A stretch of DNA of 64,000 bases from Myxococcus guangdongensis (lineage in GTDB: Bacteria; Myxococcota; Myxococcia; Myxococcales; Myxococcaceae). Within the stretch, counting starts at the first letter, position 1. Each line of letters opens with the position of its first letter. Under the pieces are notes generated by a model that was given only the letters and a program-made list of their open reading frames with translations, did not search any database and was not told the origin of the DNA. Position numbers and translations under genes: made by a program. Where the stretch lies: contig NZ_JAJVKW010000003.1 of assembly GCF_024198255.1 (NCBI RefSeq), positions 62,001 through 126,000 of the forward strand, in the 5' to 3' direction. Of this stretch, positions 28,559 through 37,086 are shown in pieces.

Positions 28559-30537
28559 CAGGAGCCTTCCATGCGGACGCGCTCGTCACGGGCGGCGCGC
28601 GCCAGCTCGCGTGCGCGCTCGCCCTCGGCGAGGGGCACGGCGGTGTCGGGGGGCAGGGCCTCGCAGAGCGTCTCGGCCTCGCGCAGGGCCTTCTGGGCGC
28701 CGGAGTGGTCGCCGAGTCGGCGCAGCACGCGTCCGAGGACGAGCCAGGCGACGGCGAGGGTGGGCTCCAGGTAGAGGGCCTGACGGACGGCGCGCTCGGC
28801 GTCGGGGAGGCGGCCCTGGCCGAGGAGGAGGAGGGCCTCGAGGTAGCGCAGGCCGGGCACCAACGGGTGGCGGGTGGCGGCCTCGGCGCTGACGTAGAGG
28901 GCGGCCTGGGCATCCAGGTTGGCGATGGCGCGCACGGCGGCGGTGGCGATGTCCGGGTCGGGGTCCAGGGCGCCCAACCGGGTCGCGGCCTCGCGCCATT
29001 CACCCCGCTCCAGCGCGCGGCGGGCGGCGGACAGCTCCGCGGGGGTGAGGACGCGCGCGTTGGCGCCACGAGGCGCGGAGCCCTGCGTGTTCGCACCCGC
29101 GACACCGGCCTCGTCCGCGGAGCCTGGCCCGCGCTGAGACGCGCCAGCAGCGCCCGTCCCACGGTTGCGCGCCCCGGCTTCGCCGGCCGCGTGTGAGGAG
29201 CCCGTCCCGCGCTGAAACGCGCCAGCAGGTTGCGTCAACGAGCCAGCATCGTTCGCGAAGCCCGGCCCACGGTTGAGCGCCCCGGCTTCGCTGGCCTCGT
29301 GCGAGGAGCCCGTGCCGCGATGAGCCGTGCCTGACGCCGCGCCCGCATCGTACGGAGCGCCCATCCCGCGATGAGCCGAGCCAGCCGTGCCTGACGGCGA
29401 GTTCGCATCGTACGGAGCGCCCATCCCGCGATGAGCCGAGCCAGCAGGGCCTGACGCCACGCCGGTATCGTGCGGAGAGCGAAGCGCGCCGGCAGCGCCC
29501 GCGTCGTGAGGAGTGCCCATCCCACGCTGGAACGCGCCGCCCTGTCCCGTGGCGCCCGCCTCGGGATGAAGGCCCGAACCAGGAACCCACGAGCCGCCTC
29601 CCGGATGCGACGGCCACGTCTCGTGCGGCGCTCGAGCCCCGTAACCATCATGCGGCGCCCCCGCCGCGTGCGCGCCGAACGGCGCCCCGTCGGGGACGGC
29701 CACGGTGGTGCCAGGCGGCAGCCGCCGATAGAACACCCCCCACTCGGTGAGGACGGGCTCCAGCGGAGCGAGTCCTCCGAGCGGCGGGTCCGAGGGACCG
29801 GTGAAGAGACACCCTCCCTCCGCGAGCGACGCATGGAGGCGGCGGGCCACGGCCTCGATGGTGGCGTCGTTGAAGTAGATGAGGACGTTGCGACAGAACA
29901 CGACATCCAGCCGCCAGATGCCGGAGTCGGGCGAGGGCCACGTGTCGAGCGCGAGGTTCAGGTAGCTGAAGCGCACGTGCTGTTTCACCTCGGGCGCCAG
30001 GATGTACTGGCGGCCCTCCGGGCGCAGGTGCGCGCGCATCCGCTCAGCCCAGGGGCCCCGCAGGGACCACTCGCCATAATGCGCGCGCCGCGCACGCGCG
30101 AGCGCCGTGCGCGACACATCCGTGGCGAGCACCGTCATGTGCTGACTCCAGCCCTCGTTCATCAGCAGGGCCGCCAGCGAGTACGGCTCCTCGCCGGACG
30201 AGCACGCCGCGCTCCACAGGCGCGCGCTGTAGTCCTGTCCATGGCGCTCGCGCAGGGTGGGGAGGACGACGCGGCGCAGGTGCTCGAAGTGCTCGGGGGT
30301 GCGGAAGAAGTACGTCTCACCGATGGTGAGCTCGGTGAGCAGGTCATCCATCGCGGCCGCGTCATCGGCGATGCGCAGGCGATAGGTCTCGAAGTCCCCG
30401 ACGCCCGCGCGAGCCATGGCGCGGCTGATGCCTTCCTCGGCGGACGCGGGGCAGGACGGCGGAGCGAGCCCCGCGCGCTCCTCGACGAGCGCGAGCACCG
30501 CGGGAAAGCCCGGATGGCTCCACGGCCCTTGCCTCAC
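28558..30537 (-). CDS. cheR: CheR methyltransferase with repetitive linker and TPR tail (WspC-like)
   Basis: 659 residues, more than twice a minimal CheR. The N-terminal 270 residues are the methyltransferase: GETYFFRTPEHF, WSAACSSGEEPYSLAALL and FCRNVLIYFND. Residues of about 275-480 form a low-complexity Gly/Ala/His/Ser linker with imperfect repeats around HRGMGAPYDA; at the DNA level a 41-bp segment recurs exactly with a 60-bp period (29344-29384 and 29404-29444). The C-terminus (about 490-640) has TPR-like helices (GLRYLEALLLLGQGRLPDAE, AWLVLGRVLRRLGDHSGAQK). TPR tails on CheR are typical of Wsp-type systems. Both ends overlap neighbouring genes. The linker may vary in length between strains. 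Confidence 0.93.
   Translation of the reverse strand: MRQGPWSHPGFPAVLALVEERAGLAPPSCPASAEEGISRAMARAGVGDFETYRLRIADDAAAMDDLLTELTIGETYFFRTPEHFEHLRRVVLPTLRERHGQDYSARLWSAACSSGEEPYSLAALLMNEGWSQHMTVLATDVSRTALARARRAHYGEWSLRGPWAERMRAHLRPEGRQYILAPEVKQHVRFSYLNLALDTWPSPDSGIWRLDVVFCRNVLIYFNDATIEAVARRLHASLAEGGCLFTGPSDPPLGGLAPLEPVLTEWGVFYRRLPPGTTVAVPDGAPFGAHAAGAPHDGYGARAPHETWPSHPGGGSWVPGSGLHPEAGATGQGGAFQRGMGTPHDAGAAGALRSPHDTGVASGPAGSAHRGMGAPYDANSPSGTAGSAHRGMGAPYDAGAASGTAHRGTGSSHEASEAGALNRGPGFANDAGSLTQPAGAFQRGTGSSHAAGEAGARNRGTGAAGASQRGPGSADEAGVAGANTQGSAPRGANARVLTPAELSAARRALERGEWREAATRLGALDPDPDIATAAVRAIANLDAQAALYVSAEAATRHPLVPGLRYLEALLLLGQGRLPDAERAVRQALYLEPTLAVAWLVLGRVLRRLGDHSGAQKALREAETLCEALPPDTAVPLAEGERARELARAARDERVRMEGS
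29344..29444. repeat. Exact 41-bp direct repeat, 60-bp period, inside cheR linker
   Basis: Two identical 41-bp copies at 29344-29384 and 29404-29444, spaced by 60 bp (20 codons), encode the HRGMGAPYDA repeats. Weaker copies flank them on both sides. In-frame period means slippage or recombination would lengthen or shorten the linker without a frameshift. Confidence 0.85.
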
Positions 30538-31007
30538 GCACGCTCCGTCGAGGAGGCGAGCGCCGCGTCCAGGGCCAGGGATTCGGCCTCGGAGAGGAAC
30601 CCCCGCAGGTCATGGACCAGGACCAGTCCGTCCTCCAGCTTGGCGGCGCCCGCGACGTAGCCGACGCCGGGCAGCTCGCGGGGCGTCTCGTCCCACTCGT
30701 CGGGGGCGACCACGCGCAGGCCCTCGGCGCGGTCCACGCGCAGGGCAACCTGTCGGGGGCCGGCCTGGGCGACGATGAGGTGGTCGAAGGCGGACAGGGG
30801 CCGGGCGGGGTGACGGAAGCGCCGGCGCAGGTCGAGCACGGGGAGCAGCTGACCGTGCAGGTTGAGCAGTCCCTCGACGACATCCGGCGCTTGGGGCAGG
30901 GGCGTCAGGCGCACGGCGCGCACCAGCTCACGCACGTCCTCGGTGGGGAGGCCGTAGCGTTGACCTGCCAGGGTGAACAGCAGCACCTCTCGCGGAGCGG
31001 ACACCAT
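30534..31007 (-). CDS. cheW: CheW adaptor, first gene of second che operon (WspB-like)
   Basis: 157 residues forming one CheW domain (VLLFTLAGQRYGLPTEDVRE, then GLLNLHGQLLPVLDLRRRF). I placed the start at the ATG at 31007, where family similarity begins; the frame is open 27 codons further but those codons have no CheW features. No good ribosome site is seen before this ATG, so the start is less sure than the family. The stop overlaps the cheR start (ATGA). The upstream side faces a divergent pseudouridine synthase, so the operon promoter should lie between 31008 and about 31190. Confidence 0.92.
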   Translation of the reverse strand: MVSAPREVLLFTLAGQRYGLPTEDVRELVRAVRLTPLPQAPDVVEGLLNLHGQLLPVLDLRRRFRHPARPLSAFDHLIVAQAGPRQVALRVDRAEGLRVVAPDEWDETPRELPGVGYVAGAAKLEDGLVLVHDLRGFLSEAESLALDAALASSTERA

Positions 31008-31190
31008 GCAAGGGAGGACATAGACGCTGGTTTGCGGGCTGTCGAACCCGGCGTGGGCCCCGCACGCCCTCTGTCCACCAGTCCTCACTGGCGCAAGTGC
31101 CGCGTGTCACCGGGCGTGACCCCCTGTCTCCCGGAGGAGTGCCGGCGAGCCGCCCGTCCACCGGGAAGGGCCCCCGGGAGCGCCGGACCT

Positions 31191-32657
31191 GTGAGAGCCT
31201 CCTTCGCGCATCCCGTGAGCGAGCCACCCCTGTCCCCGCGCTTCTTCGACGCCCCTCCGTCGCCTCGGGAGGTGCCGTCGCGTCTGCCCAGCCCCTTCGC
31301 GCCGGGGCCGCCCGGGGCGCTCGCCCGGAGGGCCGCTGGGCTGCTCCGTCAGCGCCTCGAAGCCGAGGCCCCTCGCTGGGAGTCACTGTGGCGTCCGGGC
31401 GGCGGAAAGATGTTCGGCGTCCTGGTCGTCTCCACGGGGGATGGTCCGCTGGGCTTCCTGAGCGCCTTCTCCGGGATGCTCGGGGGCAGCTGGGAGGTGG
31501 AGGGCTTCGCGCCGCCCCTCTTCGACCCGAGGGCGCGGGAGACCTTCCTGCCCGAGGGAGAAGCGGAGCTGGCCGAGCTGGGTCACCGCCTGCGCGAGCT
31601 CTCCCTGGACCACGAGCGCGCCGTCATGGCGTCGGGAGCCTCCGGCGCCGAGGCACGAGCGCTCGACGAGCGTCGGGACGCCCTGGCACATGCGCGCGCG
31701 GAGCGCTCACGGGCCCTGTGGCACCGGCTCACCTGGGACTACGACATCCCCAACGCGAGGGGGAACCGGGTCCCCCTCGCGAGCCTGTTCGACCCCCGCC
31801 CCGTTCCCGGAGGCGCGGGAGAGTGCGCGGCGCCGAAGCTCTTGGCCCAGGCCTATCGACAGGGCCTGAAGCCCCTGGCGCTCGCGGAGTTCTGGTGGGG
31901 CGCGGAACCCGAGGGCGGTGGCCGTGTCTCCGGGGCGTACTACCCGGCCTGTGACAGCAAGTGCCGCGCGGTCCTCGGGTACATGCTGGAGGGGCTCGAC
32001 GTGGACCCCGCGCCGCCGCCGGCCAGCGTGGGCGAGGTGAGGGTGGTGTACGAGGACGCGGAGTTGCTCGTGGTGGACAAGGACGCGGGGCTGCTCTCGG
32101 TGCCGGGGCGTCATGCGCCGAGCCGGGACTCCGTGCTCGTCCGCCTCCAGTCGCGCTTCCCCGAGCTGACCTCCGCGCACTTCATCCACGCCCTGGACGC
32201 GGAGGTCTCCGGCCTCCAACTGATGGCCCGGGACACCGGGACGCGGGCCGCGCTCCAGCGCCAGCTCGCGCGAGGTGAAGCGGAGCACCGCCACGTGGCC
32301 TGGGTCGAAGGAAGACTCCCGGGCCCGGAGGGCCGAATCGACCTGCCGCTGCGAGGCACCACCTCCGGCGCGCTCGAGTCCCTGGCGAGCCGGGCCCACG
32401 GCAAGCACGCGGTGACGGATTGGCGGGTCGTGGAAGCACAGGAGGGCCGCACGCGCGTGTGGCTCTGGCCCAGGACGCGCCACGCGTGGCAGCTGCGCAT
32501 CCACACCGCGCATCCCGAGGGGCTCGGCGCCCCCATCCTCGGAGACACCCGCTTCGGGAGCGAAGCCGGGCCCTGGCGACTGCACGCCGAGGGCCTCGTC
32601 TTCACGCATCCCCACACGGGGGCGCGTCACGACCTCCGTGTCCCGGCTCCCTTCTGA
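31191..32657 (+). CDS. RluA-family pseudouridine synthase with N-terminal extension
   Basis: 488 residues from a GTG at 31191 with GGGAG about 10 bp upstream; a GTG at 31215 is an alternative. Residues of about 1-270 form the extension seen in a long RluA subfamily, with ECAAPKLLAQAYRQGLKP, ALAEFWWGAEP and YYPACDSKC motifs. The synthase domain follows from about 285 (VVYEDAELLVVDKDAGLLSVPG). The catalytic motif, usually HRLDxxTSG, reads HALDAEVSG: Asp336 is kept but Arg is replaced by Ala334 and Thr by Val. It would isomerise uridine in rRNA or tRNA, target unknown; the altered motif may change activity. It is divergent from the che operon and followed by a hairpin. Confidence 0.85.
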   Translation: MRASFAHPVSEPPLSPRFFDAPPSPREVPSRLPSPFAPGPPGALARRAAGLLRQRLEAEAPRWESLWRPGGGKMFGVLVVSTGDGPLGFLSAFSGMLGGSWEVEGFAPPLFDPRARETFLPEGEAELAELGHRLRELSLDHERAVMASGASGAEARALDERRDALAHARAERSRALWHRLTWDYDIPNARGNRVPLASLFDPRPVPGGAGECAAPKLLAQAYRQGLKPLALAEFWWGAEPEGGGRVSGAYYPACDSKCRAVLGYMLEGLDVDPAPPPASVGEVRVVYEDAELLVVDKDAGLLSVPGRHAPSRDSVLVRLQSRFPELTSAHFIHALDAEVSGLQLMARDTGTRAALQRQLARGEAEHRHVAWVEGRLPGPEGRIDLPLRGTTSGALESLASRAHGKHAVTDWRVVEAQEGRTRVWLWPRTRHAWQLRIHTAHPEGLGAPILGDTRFGSEAGPWRLHAEGLVFTHPHTGARHDLRVPAPF

Positions 32658-32672
32658 CGGAGCAACACCTCA

Positions 32673-32702
32673 CGGCGAGGCCGGGCTGTGCGTGCCTCGT
32701 CG
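32673..32702 (+). terminator. Hairpin after the pseudouridine synthase gene
   Basis: CGGCGAGGC (32673-32681) pairs with GCCTCGTCG (32694-32702), one G-U pair, across a 12-nt loop, 15 bp after the stop codon. Likely terminator without a T-run. Confidence 0.5.
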
Positions 32703-32914
32703 CGGAGCCGTCCACGAGCGCCGGCGACGTCGCATTGTCGCCAGGAGGGAGGTGTCTGTCTTTGTGGATTCCGGGAGACCGACACCGGGCGGGGTGACGA
32801 GGGCCTGTCACGCCAGGCCGTCCCCGACGTGCGTGCGGGTGCGCGCGTCCCCAGCGTTACCCGGACCTGCACGCGGCGCGGCGGACGGCCGGGCCGCCTC
32901 GGAGGAGTCCGCTC

Positions 32915-34111
32915 ATGGCCAGCAATCGTGGCGTCGTCTATCTCGGTCCCGGCAAAGTCGAAGTGCGCTCCATCGACTACCCGAAGATGGTGAACCCGGA
33001 AGGGAAGTCCATCGAGCACGGGGTCATCCTGAAGGTGGTCACCACCAACATCTGCGGCTCGGACCAGCACATGGTTCGCGGCCGCACGACGGCGCCCAAG
33101 GGGCTGGTGCTCGGGCACGAAATCACCGGTGAAATCGTCGAGAAGGGCAAGGACGTCGAGTACCTCTCCGTGGGCGACCTCGTCACGGTGCCCTTCAACG
33201 TCGCCTGTGGCCGCTGCCGCACGTGCCGCGAGCAGCAGACGGGCGTGTGCCTCAACGTGAACAAGGGGCGCGCGGGCGGCGCCTACGGCTACGTGGACAT
33301 GGGCGGCTGGGTGGGCGGACAGGCCGAGTACGTCATGGTCCCCTACGCGGACTTCAACCTCATCCGCTTCCCCGACAAGGCGCAGGCGCTGGAGAAGATC
33401 CTCGACCTGACGATGTTGTCGGACATCCTGCCCACGGGCTTTCATGGCGCCGTCACCGCGGGCGTCGGCGTGGGCTCCACGGTGTACGTCGCGGGTGCGG
33501 GGCCGGTGGGGCTCGCGGCGGCGGCCTCGGCGCAGGTGCTGGGCGCGGCGGTGGTGATGGTGGGGGACATGAACGCGGACCGGCTCGCGCACGCGAAGTC
33601 CGTGGGCTTCGTGCCCATCGACCTGAAGAAGAGCGACAAGCTGGAGGACCTCATCGCCGCCGTCGTCAAGGAGCCGGAGGTGGACGCGTCCATCGACGCG
33701 GTGGGCTTCGAGGCCCACGGCCACGGCGCGCAGTCCTCGTCGGAGGCGCCCGCCACGGTGCTCAACTCGCTGATGGCGATCACGCGCGCGGCGGGGGCCA
33801 TCGGCATCCCCGGCCTCTACGTCACCGAGGACCCGGGCTCCAAGGACGAGTCGGCGCGCCAGGGCAACCTGCGCATGCGCTTCGGCCTGGGCTGGGCCAA
33901 GTCCCACCGCCTCTACACGGGGCAGACGCCGGTGCTGCGCTACAACCGCCAGCTCATGCAGGCCATCCTCCACGGCCGGCTGAACATCGCGAAGGTGGTC
34001 AACGCCACCGTCATCTCACTGGATGACGCGCCCCGGGGCTACCAGGAGTTCGACGCGGGCGTGGCGCGCAAGTTCGTCATCGACCCGCACGGGACGCTCA
34101 AGAAGAAGTAG
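32915..34111 (+). CDS. fdhA: Zinc-dependent formaldehyde dehydrogenase, glutathione-independent (FdhA-like)
   Basis: 398 residues, the same length as Pseudomonas putida formaldehyde dehydrogenase, which it closely resembles throughout. The catalytic zinc site includes Cys47 (NICGSDQH) and His68-Glu69 (LGHEI); the structural zinc cysteines are Cys98, Cys101, Cys104 and Cys112. The Rossmann motif is AGAGPVGLAAA at about 190-200. The enzyme oxidises formaldehyde to formate with tightly bound NAD and needs no glutathione; some members are dismutases. A clear GGAGGAG ribosome site precedes the ATG. It stands alone, between hairpin terminators, so a separate promoter in 32703-32914 is likely. A detoxification role is inferred. 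Confidence 0.93.
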   Translation: MASNRGVVYLGPGKVEVRSIDYPKMVNPEGKSIEHGVILKVVTTNICGSDQHMVRGRTTAPKGLVLGHEITGEIVEKGKDVEYLSVGDLVTVPFNVACGRCRTCREQQTGVCLNVNKGRAGGAYGYVDMGGWVGGQAEYVMVPYADFNLIRFPDKAQALEKILDLTMLSDILPTGFHGAVTAGVGVGSTVYVAGAGPVGLAAAASAQVLGAAVVMVGDMNADRLAHAKSVGFVPIDLKKSDKLEDLIAAVVKEPEVDASIDAVGFEAHGHGAQSSSEAPATVLNSLMAITRAAGAIGIPGLYVTEDPGSKDESARQGNLRMRFGLGWAKSHRLYTGQTPVLRYNRQLMQAILHGRLNIAKVVNATVISLDDAPRGYQEFDAGVARKFVIDPHGTLKKK

Positions 34112-34125
34112 GCCCGGAGCCGACG

Positions 34126-34160
34126 CCACCGCGCCCGACACACCTGGACGGGCGCGGTGG
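34126..34160. terminator. Strong bidirectional hairpin between convergent genes
   Basis: CCACCGCGCCCG (34126-34137) and CGGGCGCGGTGG (34149-34160) form a perfect 12-bp stem with an 11-nt loop. It lies 15 bp after fdhA and 10 bp after the stop of the convergent Cys-rich lipoprotein gene, so it can serve both. Confidence 0.75.
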
Positions 34161-34170
34161 TGGTGACGGA

Positions 34171-34668
34171 CTACCCTTGCGGAACCTGCGGGCAGACGGA
34201 CGGGTCCAACTGACAGCCGGGCACGCAGTCCACGAAGCACCATGAGGCCTCGCCGAACTCACACAGGCCATTGCCACACGTGTTGCCGCAGTCGGCCGGG
34301 CAGCTGACGGGGCCCTCACCACCGTTGCAGACGCCATCGCCGCACCACGGGGTCGGCATGGCGCAGTCCTGCGGGCACGTCACCCACGTCTCTCCACCGT
34401 TGCAGATGCCATCGGTGCAGTACGGCGCCACCGCGCAGTCGTCGGGGCAGTTGGAGACGTTCTCCCCGTTGGCGCCGTCACAGAAGCCGTCGCCACAGAT
34501 GAAGTGGCACGGCAGACACGAGCCGCCACCCGCGGAGCCACACGGACACGAGTCTCCCAGCGCGGACGCGGACGCCTCCGTCGTCTCCGGCGCGGCCTCC
34601 GTGGTGCCACATGCGGCGAAGAACCCCAGCGACAACCCCGCCACGAGAACCAGCAGATGCGACTTCAT
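34171..34668 (-). CDS. Cys-rich repeat lipoprotein
   Basis: 165 residues. The ATG at 34668 has AAGGAG six bases upstream and opens a lipoprotein signal ending in FFAAC (Cys20); the frame is open further upstream but without such a signal. A Thr/Glu/Ala linker follows, then from about 45 to the end four to five repeats of a cysteine module of the form CGDGxCNGGExxxxCPxDC (for example CGDGVCNGGEGPVSCPADC). Acidic and glycine residues between the cysteines suggest disulfide-linked, possibly calcium-binding loops; such modules recur in myxobacterial surface proteins. Function unknown. It is divergent from a metzincin protease lipoprotein gene, and two short inverted repeats lie in the shared upstream region. 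Confidence 0.85.
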   Translation of the reverse strand: MKSHLLVLVAGLSLGFFAACGTTEAAPETTEASASALGDSCPCGSAGGGSCLPCHFICGDGFCDGANGENVSNCPDDCAVAPYCTDGICNGGETWVTCPQDCAMPTPWCGDGVCNGGEGPVSCPADCGNTCGNGLCEFGEASWCFVDCVPGCQLDPSVCPQVPQG

Positions 34669-34694
34669 CGGTGACTCCTTTGAAAGGGAAACCC

Positions 34695-34751
34695 GGATGC
34701 TAGTGCATCCCAGACGCGATGTGACGCGCCCGTGGCGAAAGGATTTTTCGC
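34695..34751. promoter_or_regulatory. Two short inverted repeats in the divergent upstream region
   Basis: GGATGC-TAGT-GCATCC at 34695-34710 and GCGAAA-GGATT-TTTCGC at 34735-34751 lie between the Cys-rich lipoprotein gene (minus) and the metzincin gene (plus). Both are perfect 6-bp palindromes with short spacers and could be operators. No regulator is known; this is a structural observation. Confidence 0.35.
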
Positions 34752-34904
34752 GAGGGTCCGCCCAAGCAGGGCTTATCGGCGGCGCGTGACGCCCGCAGCC
34801 ACGGTGTCTCGATGGTTGCCAGTGTGTGCGGGCGCGGGGCACAAGGCGCGTGGCGGCGCTCCTCGGGCGATGGCCGTCCGGATGCGCCGTTCGTCGGAGG
34901 GCAG

Positions 34905-36929
34905 ATGTCCCGCACGTGGTGGAGCATGGTGGCGGCCGTGGGTTTCATGGCCTGTGGCACGCAGGAGCCCGTCCCGGAGGCGCCGGAGCCGGTGTCCCGC
35001 GAGCAGGCGTGGGAGGGTGAGCTGGAGGTCCGGGTGGTGGACGCGCCTTCGCTCGAGCACGCGTATCAGGAGTACTTCCTGGTCGCCGGCCGCGAGCGTC
35101 GTCCGGTGGTGTTCGCGGACGCGGCGCCGAAGGGGCTGGTGAGCGGGCAGCGGGTGAAGCTGCGAGGGCGCGCCTCGGACGGTGCGCTCGTGGCGCACGC
35201 GGTGGAGGTGGACACGGAGCACCGCTCCGCGAGCGTCACCCCGGCCTGTGGTGTCACCGGCGTGCAGCGCAGCCTGGTCATCCTGGCGGAGTTCCCGGGC
35301 CAGCCCACGCCGTCGCTCCCGCTGTCCACCGTGGAGCAGGCGTTCTTCTCCACCACGCGCCGCTCGCTCGCGGGCTACTGGAGCGAGGTCTCCGAGGGGC
35401 GCACCACGACGACGGGCCATGTCGTGGGCTGGTACACGCTGGACCGCGCGTACTCGTGCTCGGAGACGAACGAGATGCGGGACGCGGCGATCGCGGCGGT
35501 GGGCGACGACGTGGACTTCACCGCGTATGACCGCATCTTCGTCATCCACCCGCGTCCGCTCTCGGGCTGTTTCTACGGAGGGCTCGCCACGCTGTCGTGC
35601 GGTCAGGTCTCGACGCCGTCGGGCACCGTGACGGCCTCCACCGCGTGGCTGGTCGCGGAGTCCATGGACACGTACGACCGCGCCGTGCACCTCATCACCC
35701 ACGAGGCAGGACACAACCTGTCACTCAACCACTCGCAGTCACGCGACTTCGGCGCGGAGCCGCTGGGATGGTTGAACACGCTGGGCACCCTGGACGAGTA
35801 CGGGGATTTGTTCTCGACGATGGGCCGCTGGAACCTGGGGCACTACGCGGCGCCGCACAAGGCGCGCATCGGCTGGCTGGACGCGTCCGCGGTGACGCAG
35901 GTGGACGGCGTGGGTGGCACCTTCACGCTCGCGCCGGTGCTGTCCTCCACCGGGGTGAAGGCGCTCAAGGTGCGTCGGGGCCAGGGCAGTGACGCGTGGC
36001 TGTGGCTGGAGTACCGCCAGCCGACGGGCGGCTACGAGCCGACGCTGCCCGCGCAGGTGTTCGGCGGCGCGCTCGTCCACTACCAGGATGGGGACACGCG
36101 GGATGGGACGCACCTGTTGGACTTCACGCCGGGGACGGCGTCCTGGAGCGACCCGGCGCTGCTGCCGGGCATCACCTGGGAGGACCCGTACAGCAACCTG
36201 TCGCTGCGCGTGGTGTCCGCGACGCCCGCCGGGCTCACCGTGCAGGTCCAGTACCGTCAGGCCCCCTGCATCCGCGCGGCGCCCGAGGTCGAGGTGACAC
36301 CGTTCGAGCCGACCGTCTACCCGGGCGCGCGTCCCGAGGTGGAGGTGTTCATCGTCAACCGGGACAGCCCGGCCTGCGGCCCCAGCACCTTCCAGCTCGC
36401 GTCCATCATCCCCACGGGTTGGGGCGCGGACCCGCTCTCCCCGCAGCGCTCCATCGCCGCGTCTGGCTCGGTGGCGCTGACGCTCCAGCTCTACACGCCG
36501 TATTCGATGACGCCGGGCACGTACACCACGGGCGTGGACGTGACCCGCTCCGGCCACACCGTGCGCGGCACCGCCACCATCGATGTCCTCGCGTCCTGTG
36601 TGACGGCCGCGCCCACGCTGACGCTCTCCCCGACGACGGTGACGGCGGCGCCCGGCTCGCTGGTGACGTGGACCGTGTCCGTGGCGAATCACGACTCCCC
36701 GTCGTGCAATTGGGTCTGGTACGACTTCTGGAACAACGACACCACGGGCTGGGACACCGAGTTCTCCGAGTGGGGCGTGAACCTCGCGCCGGGCGGTGAC
36801 TTCACCTTCACGATGACGAAGCGCATCCCGATGAGCGCCCGGGGCTCCCACACGGTGGGCCTGGAGCTCTTCCAGGACGAGGTGGGGACCGTGGGCACGG
36901 CGACCGCCACGGTGAACGTCGTCCCCTAG
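34905..36929 (+). CDS. Metzincin-type zinc metalloprotease lipoprotein (M11-like)
   Basis: 674 residues. I chose the ATG at 34905: GGAGG lies four bases upstream and it opens a lipoprotein signal ending in GFMAC (Cys17). After an N-terminal OB-like region (about 40-110) comes the protease, with the zinc motif HEAGHNLSLNH (His266, Glu267, His270, His276), as in gametolysin-type M11 metzincins, and preceding RSLAGYWSEVSEGR and YDRIFVIHPRP segments typical of them. Beyond about 470 are two NEW3/CARDB-like beta modules (TPFEPTVYPGARPEVEVFIV; TLTLSPTTVTAAPG) probably for surface binding. Likely an outer-membrane or secreted protease in predation or matrix turnover; this role is inferred. Confidence 0.88.
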   Translation: MSRTWWSMVAAVGFMACGTQEPVPEAPEPVSREQAWEGELEVRVVDAPSLEHAYQEYFLVAGRERRPVVFADAAPKGLVSGQRVKLRGRASDGALVAHAVEVDTEHRSASVTPACGVTGVQRSLVILAEFPGQPTPSLPLSTVEQAFFSTTRRSLAGYWSEVSEGRTTTTGHVVGWYTLDRAYSCSETNEMRDAAIAAVGDDVDFTAYDRIFVIHPRPLSGCFYGGLATLSCGQVSTPSGTVTASTAWLVAESMDTYDRAVHLITHEAGHNLSLNHSQSRDFGAEPLGWLNTLGTLDEYGDLFSTMGRWNLGHYAAPHKARIGWLDASAVTQVDGVGGTFTLAPVLSSTGVKALKVRRGQGSDAWLWLEYRQPTGGYEPTLPAQVFGGALVHYQDGDTRDGTHLLDFTPGTASWSDPALLPGITWEDPYSNLSLRVVSATPAGLTVQVQYRQAPCIRAAPEVEVTPFEPTVYPGARPEVEVFIVNRDSPACGPSTFQLASIIPTGWGADPLSPQRSIAASGSVALTLQLYTPYSMTPGTYTTGVDVTRSGHTVRGTATIDVLASCVTAAPTLTLSPTTVTAAPGSLVTWTVSVANHDSPSCNWVWYDFWNNDTTGWDTEFSEWGVNLAPGGDFTFTMTKRIPMSARGSHTVGLELFQDEVGTVGTATATVNVVP

Positions 36930-37086
36930 CGTGAAGCAGGGGAGGGGCGTCGTGGTCCGAGGCTCTCCTCCCTCGCGTGCGGACAGGCGACCCGTCGTCC
37001 GCGCGCAGGCCCCCGGGTCGCCGCACCGGGCCGCCCGCTTCGAGCCTGTGCAGCTTTCCCTCACACCCCACGGAAGGGAACCCGCC

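Noticed and set aside
36929-37010. Possible terminator after the metzincin gene
   Set aside because: A GGGGAGG/CCTCCCT pairing exists, but the loop is over 20 nt and one pair is a wobble, too weak to report as a feature.
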